A DNA stretch of 64,000 nucleotides from Afipia clevelandensis ATCC 49720. Lineage in GTDB: Bacteria; Pseudomonadota; Alphaproteobacteria; Rhizobiales; Xanthobacteraceae. The notes below the pieces were generated by a model. It saw only the letters and a list, made by a program, of their open reading frames with translations. It ran no database searches and was not told the DNA's origin. Both the position numbers and the translations under genes were made by a program. Positions 1 through 8,929 of this stretch are shown here, piece after piece (the stretch's first letter is position 1; each line of letters starts with the position of its first letter). The stretch spans positions 372,001 to 436,000 of the forward strand of contig NZ_KB375281.1 in the NCBI RefSeq assembly GCF_000336555.1, in the 5' to 3' direction.

Positions 1-18
1 GGCCAGGAGAGATCGAAC

Positions 19-225
19 ATGGGCACCATCGTTGAATTTCCGGCCGATGCCGCGGCGCGCCGCGCAGGGTTGGACTTGAACGTGCCCCCGCGCGAGGGAA
101 CGGCAACCATCCTGATCCTCCCCGCCATCCGGATCGAGCGCTACGCCGACGAGAGCAGCGATGGGATCGGGCCGGGCGAGGGAACGGCTCCGGGCCGTCG
201 CCGCAAGCGCCGGGCGCGTTCCTGA
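19..225 (+). CDS. small hypothetical protein, basic C-terminus
   Basis: A 68-residue protein with no domain I recognise. The ATG at 19 follows a good ribosome-binding site (AGGAGAGA at 5-12). The middle is acidic and proline/glycine-rich and the last ten residues are a basic RRRKRRARS-type tail, which could touch nucleic acid, but that is only inference from composition. It reads in the same direction as the next gene. It could be the 3' member of an operon that begins left of the window. Confidence 0.6.
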   Translation: MGTIVEFPADAAARRAGLDLNVPPREGTATILILPAIRIERYADESSDGIGPGEGTAPGRRRKRRARS

Positions 226-285
226 CGGCAGTCAGTTTTGTCCGGCATGACAAGCCGGACGGCAACGCAGAAACACCGGACCGCG

Positions 286-1014
286 ATGTGCAATCCGCTT
301 TACATCCTGCCATTCGTCGCCAGCCTTGCTTGTCCGAGCGATGATTTCGGCCGCACCCGCGAAACGTTCTATCACGAGGACATGCACAAGTGGGTCGGCG
401 CGGAGGCGACCGCGAGCATGGGCGGCCGGCCATCACAATTTGCGCTGACCGATCTTGAGCGCTCGTTGCGCGATCTCGCCTATTACTTCATCGAGCCGCC
501 GCATTCGCATCCGGCTTGGAAGGCAGTGTTCGGCGATTACAAGAAAATTCCGGCGCCATGGAGCCAGAAGGCGGTCTTCGACCATACGCTGTATGGCCGG
601 CGCATGATCGACGAGCCGCACCGCTCGCAGGCTGCGGCATACGGCGGATTGATCGAGGACATCCGCAACGACGGGGTGATGCTCGATCAGTTCATTCCCA
701 TCGCGATGCAGGTCAACGATCTCGACATCAAACGCAACAAGGCGCTGGGGATCGTCTCCGAACTCTCGCCGCGCGAGTATGCCGATGCGCAAGCGCGGAT
801 GCGTGAGAACGTCCTGGTGGTTCAATGGGTGCAACTGTGTCTGCAGCAGCGCGTCGCATCCTATAGATGGGCGCTGGACCGGCTGGTGATACACGCCCCC
901 GACGCCATGGCGGCTGATGCCGACCGTCTGATCGTCGGACTATCCCAGCGTGCTGCGGATGCGTGGATCAAGGCGACGCCGGTGGTCGGCCGCGCGCTCC
1001 GCGTCGGCGGGTAA
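286..1014 (+). CDS. conserved-looking hypothetical protein
   Basis: About 242 residues, soluble, rich in Trp, Tyr and His, with no motif I can assign. The frame has the strong third-position GC bias of neighbouring genes while the opposite strand does not, so it looks like a real gene. The start is uncertain: ATG at 286 and ATG at 247 are both possible and neither has a clear ribosome-binding site. The C-terminal half is helical and amphipathic. Nothing in the neighbourhood suggests a function. Confidence 0.5.
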   Translation: MCNPLYILPFVASLACPSDDFGRTRETFYHEDMHKWVGAEATASMGGRPSQFALTDLERSLRDLAYYFIEPPHSHPAWKAVFGDYKKIPAPWSQKAVFDHTLYGRRMIDEPHRSQAAAYGGLIEDIRNDGVMLDQFIPIAMQVNDLDIKRNKALGIVSELSPREYADAQARMRENVLVVQWVQLCLQQRVASYRWALDRLVIHAPDAMAADADRLIVGLSQRAADAWIKATPVVGRALRVGG

Positions 1015-1160
1015 TTTTTCCGGTTCCATCCTTTCATTCTGCGACCTTCCGTCACGCGACGTTGCGACACGCGGCGCAGGGTCGCGTTGTCTCGGTTCCC
1101 GATCGGCTGTTTTGTTTTCCGAACGGTTGTGATTTGTCGCGGGATGAGATGGGGGATGGA

Positions 1161-1502
1161 ATGACAGGTTCCCCAATCGCCAGAATGTGTCTGTTCGGCA
1201 GAAACTTCGGGTCGCTGATCGCGCTGACTCTTGCCGTTGCAGTGCCTGCGTTTTTTATCGTCCATACGCTTGAAACGCATCTGGTCCTGCCTGCACTCAG
1301 CGTGCTGTTCTTCGGAACGGCGGCGCTGGCCGCGATCATGGCCTTTTCGGTCAGATCCAAAAAGAACACGGAGACTCTCAATCTCTGGGATGTTGCCGGC
1401 GGTCTTGTCATCACCGGCTGCGCGGCGTCAGTGATGGGTGAACCGGAACAGGTCGCACAATTGTTCGAGCATCTGTTCGAGCGCCCTCGTCACGATCAGT
1501 AG
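1161..1502 (+). CDS. small membrane protein, two transmembrane segments
   Basis: A 113-residue protein with two strong hydrophobic segments at about residues 17-36 and 42-64, followed by a basic cluster (RSKK) and an amphipathic C-terminus. The ATG at 1161 is preceded by GGGGGA, so it is preferred over the ATG at 1149. The open frame runs further upstream into the preceding gene, but that part has no protein character. The family is unknown and an inner-membrane location is predicted. The 240 bases that follow, to the TerC gene, contain no gene I can support. Confidence 0.45.
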   Translation: MTGSPIARMCLFGRNFGSLIALTLAVAVPAFFIVHTLETHLVLPALSVLFFGTAALAAIMAFSVRSKKNTETLNLWDVAGGLVITGCAASVMGEPEQVAQLFEHLFERPRHDQ

Positions 1503-1742
1503 TTTGTCACGATAGGTAAGGAGATATCCGGAATACAACGACCAGGCCGGGCCCCTCTGGCAGCGTTCAAGCTGCGATGTCGGACTGGAATTCATTTGGA
1601 GTGGCCCCTTTTTAGATGTGCGGCAACGTCCGGCCGTGTCCTGTGCTGACCTGAAACAGGTCGGCGAAAGACTCGTCTCGCGACGTGACGCATTCGCCTG
1701 AGACAGAGGCCGCTCTTTCCACATCAAAGGGAAGCCCGGCTC

Positions 1743-2360
1743 ATGTTTGAACTCATCACCCCCGAAGCACTGACTGCACTCGTTCAGGTCATTCTGATTG
1801 ACCTTGTTCTCGCCGGTGACAATGCGATTGTCATCGGTCTTGCCGCGGCTGGTCTGCCGAAAGAGCAGCGTGCCAAGGCCATTCTGATCGGCGTCGGCGC
1901 CGCGACGCTGCTTCGTATTGTCTTTGCGGCATTGACCACACAGTTACTCGCGATCGTGGGCCTGCTGCTGGCCGGCGGCATTCTGCTGCTCTGGGTGTGC
2001 TGGAAGATGTGGCGCGAACTGAGCGCTGGGCATGACGAACATGCCGTGCCGTCTGATGGGGAGGCATCAGGCGTTCCGACCAAGACGCTGGCGCAGGCCA
2101 CCTGGCAGATCGTGATCGCCGACGTCTCGATGTCGCTGGACAACGTACTGGCGGTCGCGGGCGCCGCCCGCGAGCATCCGGTCGTTCTGGTGTTCGGGCT
2201 TGCGCTGTCGATTGCGCTGATGGGCATCGCGGCGTCATTCATTGCGAAGCTGCTGCAGAAGCATCGCTGGATCGCCTATGTCGGCCTTGCCGTCATTCTC
2301 TATGTCGCGGGCGAAATGATTTATCGCGGCGCGCTGGAAGTCTGGCCGCATCTGAAGTGA
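1743..2360 (+). CDS. TerC/YjbE-family integral membrane protein
   Basis: A 205-residue polytopic membrane protein of the TerC family (YjbE-like short branch). The family signature appears as two membrane-embedded acidic motifs: LIDLVLAGDNA near residues 18-28 (Asp20, Asp26) and IADVSMSLDN near 125-134 (Asp127, Asp133). Six to seven hydrophobic segments are visible. TerC proteins are implicated in metal ion export, notably manganese, and in metalation of exoenzymes; the specific ion here is unknown. The first ATG is used; it follows GGGAAGCC. A 240-base leader precedes it, in which I searched for the manganese riboswitch signature and did not find it. The gene converges on the DUF1254 gene across a hairpin. 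Confidence 0.85.
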   Translation: MFELITPEALTALVQVILIDLVLAGDNAIVIGLAAAGLPKEQRAKAILIGVGAATLLRIVFAALTTQLLAIVGLLLAGGILLLWVCWKMWRELSAGHDEHAVPSDGEASGVPTKTLAQATWQIVIADVSMSLDNVLAVAGAAREHPVVLVFGLALSIALMGIAASFIAKLLQKHRWIAYVGLAVILYVAGEMIYRGALEVWPHLK

Positions 2361-2373
2361 GCCGTATCGGCCC

Positions 2374-2399
2374 CGCCGCTCGCAATTTTGCGGGCGGCG
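2374..2399. terminator. hairpin between convergent genes
   Basis: Arms CGCCGCTCGCAA and TTGCGGGCGGCG pair over 12 positions with one G-U, around a two-base loop, and are followed by TTT on the + strand. It lies 14 bases after the TerC stop codon and 10 bases from the end of the convergent DUF1254 gene, where a shared terminator is expected. The short T-run makes it a weak intrinsic terminator on its own. Confidence 0.5.
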
Positions 2400-2408
2400 T
2401 TTGGAGGC

Positions 2409-2975
2409 TTACCGCTTCGCCTGCGGCGTGTCGGTCTGGACGCGGCAGTTGGCGGCGGCGAGCGACGCCTGTGCCTGCGGCATCAGGCCCGGTTCGGCGG
2501 CGAGCGCCTTCAGGAGGATCAGTCCTGTTGTTGTTGGCGAGTCGATGATCAGCCGGTCGGCGGAGGTGACGTCTTCATCTTCCGGCAGTTCGGCGTGCTG
2601 AGCAGTCGTCATCAGATCGAGTTCGATTACGCGCCGTCCGGCGGAGCGATCGTTGATCGCGTAGTAGGCGACATCGTTGCGCGTGTAGAACGACACCGAT
2701 GTGTAGGACTGACTGACCGGAACGGTCAGCTTGATCGGGCCGTTCGACAGATCGTAGCGGCAGGCGGCGCTCGCGAACGCGGGATCCATGAAAGGCATCG
2801 GCGCGTTGCCGGGCTCCGCCGCGGGCAGGGCGGTGACTGCATTCAGTTTGGTGATCGGGGCAAGGCGCGAATAGGCGTCGAGGGTCGCGACGCGCGGAAG
2901 CACAAGCACGCTGACCAGATGCACGACCCCGCCAAGGAGCACGCCGCCGACGATTGCGAACAGCCAGCGGATCAT
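2409..2975 (-). CDS. DUF1254-domain protein, membrane-anchored
   Basis: A 188-residue protein with an N-terminal hydrophobic segment (about residues 4-26) that should anchor it in the inner membrane or act as an uncleaved signal. The rest matches the DUF1254 pattern (Y-x-x-YDL/S, FYTRNDVAYYAIND). The family often occurs with DUF1214, and the protein immediately upstream is DUF1214-type; their ATGA overlap (2972-2975) points to coupled translation. Function unknown. The two domains are often fused in larger proteins, so here they appear as a split pair. Likely in one transcript with the penicillin-binding protein gene. Confidence 0.75.
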   Translation of the reverse strand: MIRWLFAIVGGVLLGGVVHLVSVLVLPRVATLDAYSRLAPITKLNAVTALPAAEPGNAPMPFMDPAFASAACRYDLSNGPIKLTVPVSQSYTSVSFYTRNDVAYYAINDRSAGRRVIELDLMTTAQHAELPEDEDVTSADRLIIDSPTTTGLILLKALAAEPGLMPQAQASLAAANCRVQTDTPQAKR

Positions 2976-3550
2976 GGGCAGCCCACCGTCACGATCGAAG
3001 GCATCGGCGCATCCTTCTGCGTGCGTGTGCCGACGCCCACAGGCGTATCGTAGAGCCGCAGCGCCAGCATGTAGCGGTCGAGGCCGCCGGTCGGCAGCCA
3101 GTTTCCGGCGCGCGAGCGCGATGTCAGGCGAAGCTCGAAGCTGCCGTCCGATGCGCGGACGATTTCCTGACTCGTGAAGCCATAGCGCTGCAGCGAATTG
3201 GCGACGAGGCGGCCCTTGAGATCGTAAATCGTCAGGGTCCAGAACCGGGCCGCGGGCGTAACACCCTTCACCACGACATCGCAGCGTCCATCGAGTTTGC
3301 GTCCAGTGTCGTCCGTGGCCGTCGTGAACATCACGCCATCGCCGGTGCCGACCGGCAGTTCGCCGCTGCGCGCCACCGAGGCGCGCGAATAGGGGTCGAT
3401 ATCGCTCGTTCCGGTTCTCGGACGCGCGGTCCAAGGACCGATCTTGATCGTCCCCACATTGACGCCGCGCGTCGCCGTCATCCACGTCGTGCCAAGGCCG
3501 ACGGTGGTCGCGATGATCAGCGTGACAAGGGTGATGAGGATCAGCCGCAC
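2972..3550 (-). CDS. DUF1214-domain protein, exported or membrane-anchored
   Basis: A 192-residue protein with a hydrophobic N-terminus (residues 2-22) and a C-terminal DUF1214-like region, including FWTLTIYDLKGRLVAN and NWLPTGG. The family's function is unknown. Its start lies 24 bases after the stop of the upstream class A penicillin-binding protein gene, and its last bases overlap the DUF1254 gene by four. This is a three-gene operon-like run on the minus strand. The periplasmic side of the membrane is the likely site of action. Confidence 0.75.
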   Translation of the reverse strand: MRLILITLVTLIIATTVGLGTTWMTATRGVNVGTIKIGPWTARPRTGTSDIDPYSRASVARSGELPVGTGDGVMFTTATDDTGRKLDGRCDVVVKGVTPAARFWTLTIYDLKGRLVANSLQRYGFTSQEIVRASDGSFELRLTSRSRAGNWLPTGGLDRYMLALRLYDTPVGVGTRTQKDAPMPSIVTVGCP

Positions 3551-3574
3551 GGCAGGAGCGTTCTCATGGGGCGG

Positions 3575-5851
3575 TCAGTTCTTCCGCGACGGCGGAGGCG
3601 CTGCCGGCGTTTCCGAAGTGGCCGCCGCAAAACTGTCGGGAAAGGCAACGCTGGCGGGCGATGCAGGCTTTCCGGTGTTGTTCGATGATGTCTTGCCCGG
3701 CGGCGTGACGGTCTTCGCGGCGTCGTCGAACAGCTTTTCGACGCGCACGAGAATGCCGGCGCCGCGCCGTGTCAGGATCGGCGGCGGACCGGCGTTGACG
3801 TCGGGCGCTCGCGCATTGGCATTGGCTGCTGTGTGCGCGTCCGGCGACAGCCGTTTGCCGGGACCGATGCCCGGAATGTCCCTGATCTCGACGCCCTGAT
3901 GCGCGACCACCATGATGTCGTGCCATGTCTGGGCTGGAAGCGAGCCGCCGGTCATGCGGTTGGTGGATGAGTAATCGTCGTTGCCGTACCACACGGCCAT
4001 GGTGAAGTTGCCGGTATAGCCGACAAACCATGCGTCCCTGAATGCGTTGGTTGTGCCGGTCTTGCCGGCGGCCGGGATGCCATCGAGCCGCGCGCGGCGC
4101 GCGGTGCCTTCGTCGACCACATGGCTCATCATCTCGGCCATGTCGGCGGCGACGGAGGCCGGGATCGCCTGCACCGGCTTCTTGCCGTCACGGTCCCAGC
4201 GCCAGACCAGATCGCCCGCGCCGGTGCGCACTTCCAGCACCGCATGCGGCTTCACCGCGCGGCCCTTATTGGGGAAGGTGGCGTAGGCGACGGCGTGTTC
4301 GACCACGCTCACTTCCGTCGAGCCGATCGGCAGCGACGGCGTGTCGATCAGGGGAGCAGTGATGCCCATCTTGCGTGCGGTCTCGACAATCTTGGCGCGT
4401 CCCGCACGGGGGCCGGCCTTGCCGCCCATGGCGATCGACAGCTTGACCGGAACGACGTTGATCGAGCGTGTGATCGCCTGTGTCAGCGTCACAGAGCCGG
4501 AGTAGGAGCGGCCGTAGTTCTGCGGACACCAGTTGCCGATGCAGACCGGCCCGTCGACCACGATGGATTTCGGCGTGAAGCCGTTCATCAGCGCGGTGGC
4601 GTAGACATAGGGCTTGAACGACGAGCCGGGCTGGCGCATCGCATCGACCGCGCGGTTGAACTGGCTGGCCCCGTAGTCGCGCCCGCCGACCATGGCGCGG
4701 ACGCCGCCGTCGAGATCGGCCAGCACCACGGCGGCCTGCGTCGCATGATAGTCGCGGCCGAACTGCCGCAACTGGTTCTCGACGGTTTCTTCGGCTGCGT
4801 GCTGCACATTCATGTCGATTGCGGTGCGGACCACGAACACGCGCTCGGTGTAGGACTTCGGGAAGGTCTGGACGAGCTTGCGCATCTCGTCGAAGGCATA
4901 GTCGAGATAGTAGTTCGGCGAATTCTCGTCGCGGCGGTCGACCGCGTTGGCGGGGTTGCGGCGGGCGCCGAACACCTGACCTTCGGTCATGAAGCCTGCG
5001 TCCACGAGATTGTCGAGCACGACGTTGGCGCGGGCACGGGCTGCGGGCAGGTTGATGTGCGGTGCGTACTTGGTTGGCGCCTTGAACAGGCCGGCCAGCA
5101 TCGCCGCTTCTGCGAGGTTCACGTCGCGCGCAGACTTGTTGAAATAGAAATGCGCCGCGCCATCGACGCCGAACGTGCCGCCGCCCATGTAGGCGCGGTC
5201 GAGATAGAGCTTGAGAATTTCGTTCTTGGTGAGGCGCGTTTCCAGCCAGATGGCGAGGAATGCCTCTTTCACCTTGCGCTCGATGGTGCGTTCGTTGTTG
5301 AGGAACAGGTTCTTGGCGAGCTGCTGGGTGATCGAGGAGCCGCCCTGACGCACGCCGCCGGCCTGCGCGTTGGTCACGAGGGCACGCGCGGTGCCTGCGA
5401 TATCGATGCCGAAGTGATCGTAGAAACGGCGATCCTCGGTGGCGAGCGTCGCCTTGATCAGGTTGTCAGGAAAGTCCTCGAGCGGAATCGAGTCGTTGTG
5501 CTTGATGCCGCGGCTGCCGATGGGGTTGCCGTAGCGATCGAGGAACGTCACCGCGAGATCGGATTTCTTCAGCCAGTCGTCATCGGCGGTTTCGCGAAAG
5601 GCGGGGATCGCCAGCGCCAGCATGAGAACCATGCCGGCCAGACCGATGGTTGCGCCTTCGGAAAGCGGTTCGATGATGACCCAGCGTTTCCAGCGGCCGA
5701 CATAGAAGCGGTCCATGAAGGTGGAGTAGCGCTCCCACAATTCACGCAGGCCGACGGCGGAATTGAACAGCGAGGAATCGATCCGCGCGTCGAGGTCCAG
5801 CAGAAAATGCCGGAACCGCTTCTTCCACTCGCTGGGTACGATCTGGCGCAC
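3575..5851 (-). CDS. class A penicillin-binding protein (PBP1A type), transglycosylase/transpeptidase
   Basis: A 758-residue bifunctional peptidoglycan synthase. A single membrane anchor spans about residues 66-86. The GT51 glycosyltransferase domain (about 105-280) has the catalytic Glu in ATEDRRFYDHFG (Glu139) and the GGSSITQQLAKN motif (170-181). The transpeptidase domain (about 370-650) has the SxxK motif at Ser410-Lys413 (GSSFKP), the SxN motif at 463-465 and KTGT at 597-600. The C-terminal 100 residues are Pro/Ala-rich and probably disordered. A long basic cytoplasmic N-terminus of about 58 residues precedes the anchor. All catalytic motifs are intact. It polymerises and cross-links murein at the outer face of the inner membrane. 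Divergent from the YcgN-type gene. Confidence 0.93.
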   Translation of the reverse strand: MRQIVPSEWKKRFRHFLLDLDARIDSSLFNSAVGLRELWERYSTFMDRFYVGRWKRWVIIEPLSEGATIGLAGMVLMLALAIPAFRETADDDWLKKSDLAVTFLDRYGNPIGSRGIKHNDSIPLEDFPDNLIKATLATEDRRFYDHFGIDIAGTARALVTNAQAGGVRQGGSSITQQLAKNLFLNNERTIERKVKEAFLAIWLETRLTKNEILKLYLDRAYMGGGTFGVDGAAHFYFNKSARDVNLAEAAMLAGLFKAPTKYAPHINLPAARARANVVLDNLVDAGFMTEGQVFGARRNPANAVDRRDENSPNYYLDYAFDEMRKLVQTFPKSYTERVFVVRTAIDMNVQHAAEETVENQLRQFGRDYHATQAAVVLADLDGGVRAMVGGRDYGASQFNRAVDAMRQPGSSFKPYVYATALMNGFTPKSIVVDGPVCIGNWCPQNYGRSYSGSVTLTQAITRSINVVPVKLSIAMGGKAGPRAGRAKIVETARKMGITAPLIDTPSLPIGSTEVSVVEHAVAYATFPNKGRAVKPHAVLEVRTGAGDLVWRWDRDGKKPVQAIPASVAADMAEMMSHVVDEGTARRARLDGIPAAGKTGTTNAFRDAWFVGYTGNFTMAVWYGNDDYSSTNRMTGGSLPAQTWHDIMVVAHQGVEIRDIPGIGPGKRLSPDAHTAANANARAPDVNAGPPPILTRRGAGILVRVEKLFDDAAKTVTPPGKTSSNNTGKPASPASVAFPDSFAAATSETPAAPPPSRKN

Positions 5852-6134
5852 CGGAACCCTTGAAACAATGAAAAGCGCTGGTCAGACGATGCTGATCAAT
5901 TTGCGGCATCCGCAAGGCGGCCAAAGGGATGAATTTGCCGTCAGGGAATCCGCCATCTTCTAGCCGACCGGGAACCATAAACCAATGGCCGCGCTGGATT
6001 TTTAATGATTGAGGTGAACGCTGCCCACGGCTTTGTCGACCGATGGCGCAAGGTTGTACCTTGCCGCTTGCGCCGACGCCCCGAAGGCCCATAAAGCGTT
6101 TGCAGGACTGCCGAATCCTCACAGGTTTAATGCC

Positions 6135-6650
6135 ATGACAGCCCGGCCCAGGCGGCCTTCGACCCAAAGCGAATTTTTCTGGAAAACCAAGACGTTGGAG
6201 GAAATGTCCGACAGCGAATGGGAAAGCCTGTGCGATGGCTGCGCGCGCTGCTGCCTGGAGAAGCTGGAAGACGAGGACACCGGCAAGATTTACTTCACCC
6301 ATATCTCCTGCACGCTGCTGGATGCCGGGCTATGTGCCTGCAAGGACTATCCCAACCGCTCGGCCAAGGTCGCCGATTGCGTGCGGCTGACGCCGGAGAA
6401 TGTCCGGACCCTGAACTGGCTGCCGCCGAGTTGCGGCTACAAGCTCGTGGCGGAGGGACGGGACCTCTACTGGTGGCACCCTCTGGTGTCCGGCGATCCG
6501 AACACGGTTCACGAAGCCGGAGTGTCGGTGCAGGGCAGGGTGTGGGGCACCGAAGACGAGGTCGATGTGGCCGATCTTGAAGACCATATCGTGCGCTGGC
6601 CCGGCATGATCCCCAAGCGGGCACGGCTGAAGAAACGCCCGGCCAAGTAG
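6135..6650 (+). CDS. ycgN: YcgN/UPF0260-family cysteine-cluster protein
   Basis: 171 residues from the ATG at 6135; the open frame upstream of it is unlikely to be translated. The family signature is a dense cysteine set: C33-x2-C36-x2-C39-C40, then Cys59, 67, 69, 82 and 100, typical of the YkgJ-like zinc/iron chelating cluster (UPF0260). [10 protein letters not shown] at the start of the conserved region is also characteristic. Function is not established; metal binding is the usual proposal. The preceding 283-base divergent interval to the penicillin-binding protein gene holds both promoters and nothing else I can identify. Confidence 0.85.
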   Translation: MTARPRRPSTQSEFFWKTKTLEEMSDSEWESLCDGCARCCLEKLEDEDTGKIYFTHISCTLLDAGLCACKDYPNRSAKVADCVRLTPENVRTLNWLPPSCGYKLVAEGRDLYWWHPLVSGDPNTVHEAGVSVQGRVWGTEDEVDVADLEDHIVRWPGMIPKRARLKKRPAK

Positions 6651-6841
6651 ACCAAGTAGGCTTTTCCGACTCCGGATAACGCGCGCGTGATGGTCCTTTC
6701 GCGCGATGCACCCATGCGCACTTGCTGGTTATGAGGCGCAGCGAAACAGGATAAATCTGACGCCATCCCGTGCATTTTGCGTGCAGGCCACTTGCGGCCT
6801 GGCCCGTCGTCAGAAAATCTTTTCGGATTGCATCCCGACTC

Positions 6842-8422
6842 ATGACCGAGACACATCGACAGCGCGGCGACGCCGACGAAGCGCAGGCGCTGGATATTCC
6901 TGACGACGTCTCCAACCTCGCCACCGAAGTCATCGACCTGACCGAAGCGCCGCCGATCGTGCCGGCGCCGCCGCTTTCGAAAAGCGAAGTGCGGACCATC
7001 CTGCTGAGCCTGATGCTCACGATGTTTCTCACCGCGCTCGACCAGACCATCGTTGCGACGGCGCTGCCGACCATCGGCCGCCAGTTCGGCGACGTCAGTA
7101 ATCTGTCGTGGGTGATCACCGCGTATCTGTTGTCTGCGACGGCAGTCGCGCCGGTCTACGGCACGTTGAGCGATATCTACGGGCGGCGCGCGATGATTAT
7201 CGTATCGCTCTCGCTGTTCCTGATCGGCTCGGTGCTGTGCGCTATCGCGCCGAACATTCTGACTCTGATTCTCGCGCGTGCGCTTCAAGGCATCGGCGGC
7301 GGCGGCATCCTGCCGCTGGTGCAGATCGTGATCTCGGACGTGGTGACGCCGCGCGAACGCGGCCAGTATCAGGCGTATTTTTCTTCCGTATGGGTGGCGG
7401 CCGGCATCGGCGGCCCCGTGCTCGGCGGATTGTTCGCCGAACATCTTCACTGGTCGGTGATCTTCTGGATCAATCTGCCGCTCGGCGCGCTGTCGCTGGC
7501 GCTGCTGCTGCCGAAGATGAAAAAGATTCCGGTCTTTCATCGCCGGCGCAAGGTGGACTGGCTCGGCGGCATCCTGCTGATGGCCTCCGCCGTGATCGTG
7601 ATGCTGGTGCTGACATGGGGCGGCAACCGCTTTGCATGGGCTTCGCCGTTGATCGTTGCGATGATCGGCTCCGCCGTATTCCTTGGCGCATCCTTCGTCT
7701 GGCATGCGCGCCGCGCGCCGGAGCCGTTCCTGCCGATACCGCTGTTGTCGGGATCGGTGGTGCCGTTTGCGATGGCGGCGGGTGGCTGCGCCATCGGCAC
7801 GATGATCGGGCTCACCGTTCACATGCCGCTGTATTACGAAGTGGTCTACGGCTTGAGCGCGAGTGAAGCGGGGCTGGCGTTGATTCCGCTGGTTGCGGTG
7901 TCGGTGCTTGGCGCGTGGGCCGCCGGCCGCGCGATGATGTACACCAAGCATTACAAGCGCGCGGCGATTGCGGGCGTCACGCTGTCTGCATGTGCTGCGA
8001 CCACGCTTGCGCTGGCGACGCCGTTGCCGCTGTGGCAATTGCTGGCCGCTCTCTCGCTGATGGCGGTTGGACTCGGCACGGTATTTCCCGTCAGCGTGGT
8101 GTCGATTCAAAACGCCGTGCCGCGCATGCAGGTCGGCACTGCAACGGGTGCGATGAATTTCTTCCGCTCGCTGATGGCGTCATTCACTGTCGCGATTTTC
8201 ACCGCGATTTTGTTGATGGTGCTGGGCGGCAATCTCAGCATCGGCGCCGAACACAAGATCGGCGGCACCCATGCGATAGCTGCCGCCGATATGATCGTCG
8301 CGTTCCGTTACGTGTTCGCTGCCGCCGCAGCATTGCTTGCGGCTGCGGCGACGCTGGTGATGCTGATGGAAGAACGTCCGCTGGCCGGGCCGCAACAGGC
8401 GCCCGCCGAGATGGCGGAATAG
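6842..8422 (+). CDS. MFS drug efflux transporter, DHA2 (14-TM) family
   Basis: A 526-residue polytopic protein starting at ATG 6842. After a roughly 55-residue acidic cytoplasmic N-terminus come about 14 transmembrane segments. DHA2 motifs are clear: LDQTIVATALPTI at the end of TM1, the loop 2-3 motif GTLSDIYGRR, and the antiporter-like GIGGPVLGGLF in TM5. Members export lipophilic cations and other drugs using the proton gradient, but the substrate cannot be told from sequence. No dedicated regulator or membrane-fusion partner sits next to it. A GAAA-capped hairpin follows the stop. Confidence 0.9.
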   Translation: MTETHRQRGDADEAQALDIPDDVSNLATEVIDLTEAPPIVPAPPLSKSEVRTILLSLMLTMFLTALDQTIVATALPTIGRQFGDVSNLSWVITAYLLSATAVAPVYGTLSDIYGRRAMIIVSLSLFLIGSVLCAIAPNILTLILARALQGIGGGGILPLVQIVISDVVTPRERGQYQAYFSSVWVAAGIGGPVLGGLFAEHLHWSVIFWINLPLGALSLALLLPKMKKIPVFHRRRKVDWLGGILLMASAVIVMLVLTWGGNRFAWASPLIVAMIGSAVFLGASFVWHARRAPEPFLPIPLLSGSVVPFAMAAGGCAIGTMIGLTVHMPLYYEVVYGLSASEAGLALIPLVAVSVLGAWAAGRAMMYTKHYKRAAIAGVTLSACAATTLALATPLPLWQLLAALSLMAVGLGTVFPVSVVSIQNAVPRMQVGTATGAMNFFRSLMASFTVAIFTAILLMVLGGNLSIGAEHKIGGTHAIAAADMIVAFRYVFAAAAALLAAAATLVMLMEERPLAGPQQAPAEMAE

Positions 8423-8428
8423 GGTGCT

Positions 8429-8448
8429 TTCGCCCGAAAGGGCGAAAC
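8429..8448 (+). terminator. GAAA-capped hairpin after the efflux gene
   Basis: TTTCGCCC and GGGCGAAA form a perfect 8-bp stem with a GAAA tetraloop, starting 7 bases after the stop codon. There is no T-run on the + strand, so it may protect the 3' end of the mRNA or be only a weak terminator. Confidence 0.45.
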
Positions 8449-8545
8449 GGTGACAAACTCCGTTCCATAAGGCGGGCGGCGATAGCTCGCGCATGTTGCG
8501 CGCGTCGTCCCGGCGTGATGCAATCTCCCGCGCGGAGAGAGTGCG

Positions 8546-8782
8546 ATGCTGAATGCCGCCTGGCTGATCGTTCACCTGATCGCAAATTCGGTGCCGTCGA
8601 TGCCGGCCGTAGCCGCACAAGCCGGCGTGAGCTGCACCTATCAGGCGTGCATGGCGAAGTGCGGCCGGCTCAACGGCACGATCTGCAACAGCTATTGCGA
8701 CGCGAAGATCCGTCAGCGGGTGGCCGGCGGCGTGTGTAAAGCGCCGGATGATTTGGCTGGCTTGCAGGATCAGCGATACTAG
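8546..8782 (+). CDS. small exported cysteine-containing protein
   Basis: 78 residues starting at ATG 8546 behind a good ribosome-binding site (GGAGAG). Residues 1-24 look like a signal peptide ending in AVAAQA, leaving a mature domain of about 53 residues with six cysteines in the pattern C-x5-C-x3-C-x8-C-x3-C-x12-C. This spacing suggests a small disulfide-stabilised periplasmic protein. I do not recognise the family. The last bases overlap copy A of a 66-bp repeat. Confidence 0.6.
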   Translation: MLNAAWLIVHLIANSVPSMPAVAAQAGVSCTYQACMAKCGRLNGTICNSYCDAKIRQRVAGGVCKAPDDLAGLQDQRY

Positions 8783-8844
8783 GAAATTATTCCTTGACAC
8801 CGTAACGCTGCCGGACTATGGTTCGGGCATGCTCCAGAGTTGTG
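8779..8844. repeat. 66-bp repeat, copy A, with promoter-like boxes
   Basis: 57 of 66 positions match 12408-12473 in the same orientation. On the + strand it holds TTGACA (8794-8799), 17 bases, TATGGT (8817-8822), a good housekeeping-type promoter pointing at the CPBP gene at 8930. On the minus strand it also reads as a peptide TTLEHARTIVRQRYGVKE followed by a stop, similar to the peptide encoded on the minus strand of copy B but blocked by an upstream TAA. It may be a gene remnant, a mobile promoter fragment, or both. Confidence 0.6.
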
Positions 8845-8929
8845 GTTTAGTTGCTCCCGCAAATGCATGGGCGGAGTGGGAAGCTCTACCAGACCCGACT
8901 ATTCTCACGCGGTAGCGGGGGCAAACCGA

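Noticed and set aside
1503-1742. Possible manganese (yybP-ykoY) riboswitch before the TerC-type gene
   Set aside because: TerC genes often carry one, but I could not find the GGGGAGUAG-type loop or the matching 3' half; only unspecific stems were seen.
4121-5863. Long open frame antisense to the penicillin-binding protein gene
   Set aside because: It mirrors a high-GC gene with intact catalytic motifs; the antisense product has no domain and is His/Arg/Gly-biased, as shadows are.
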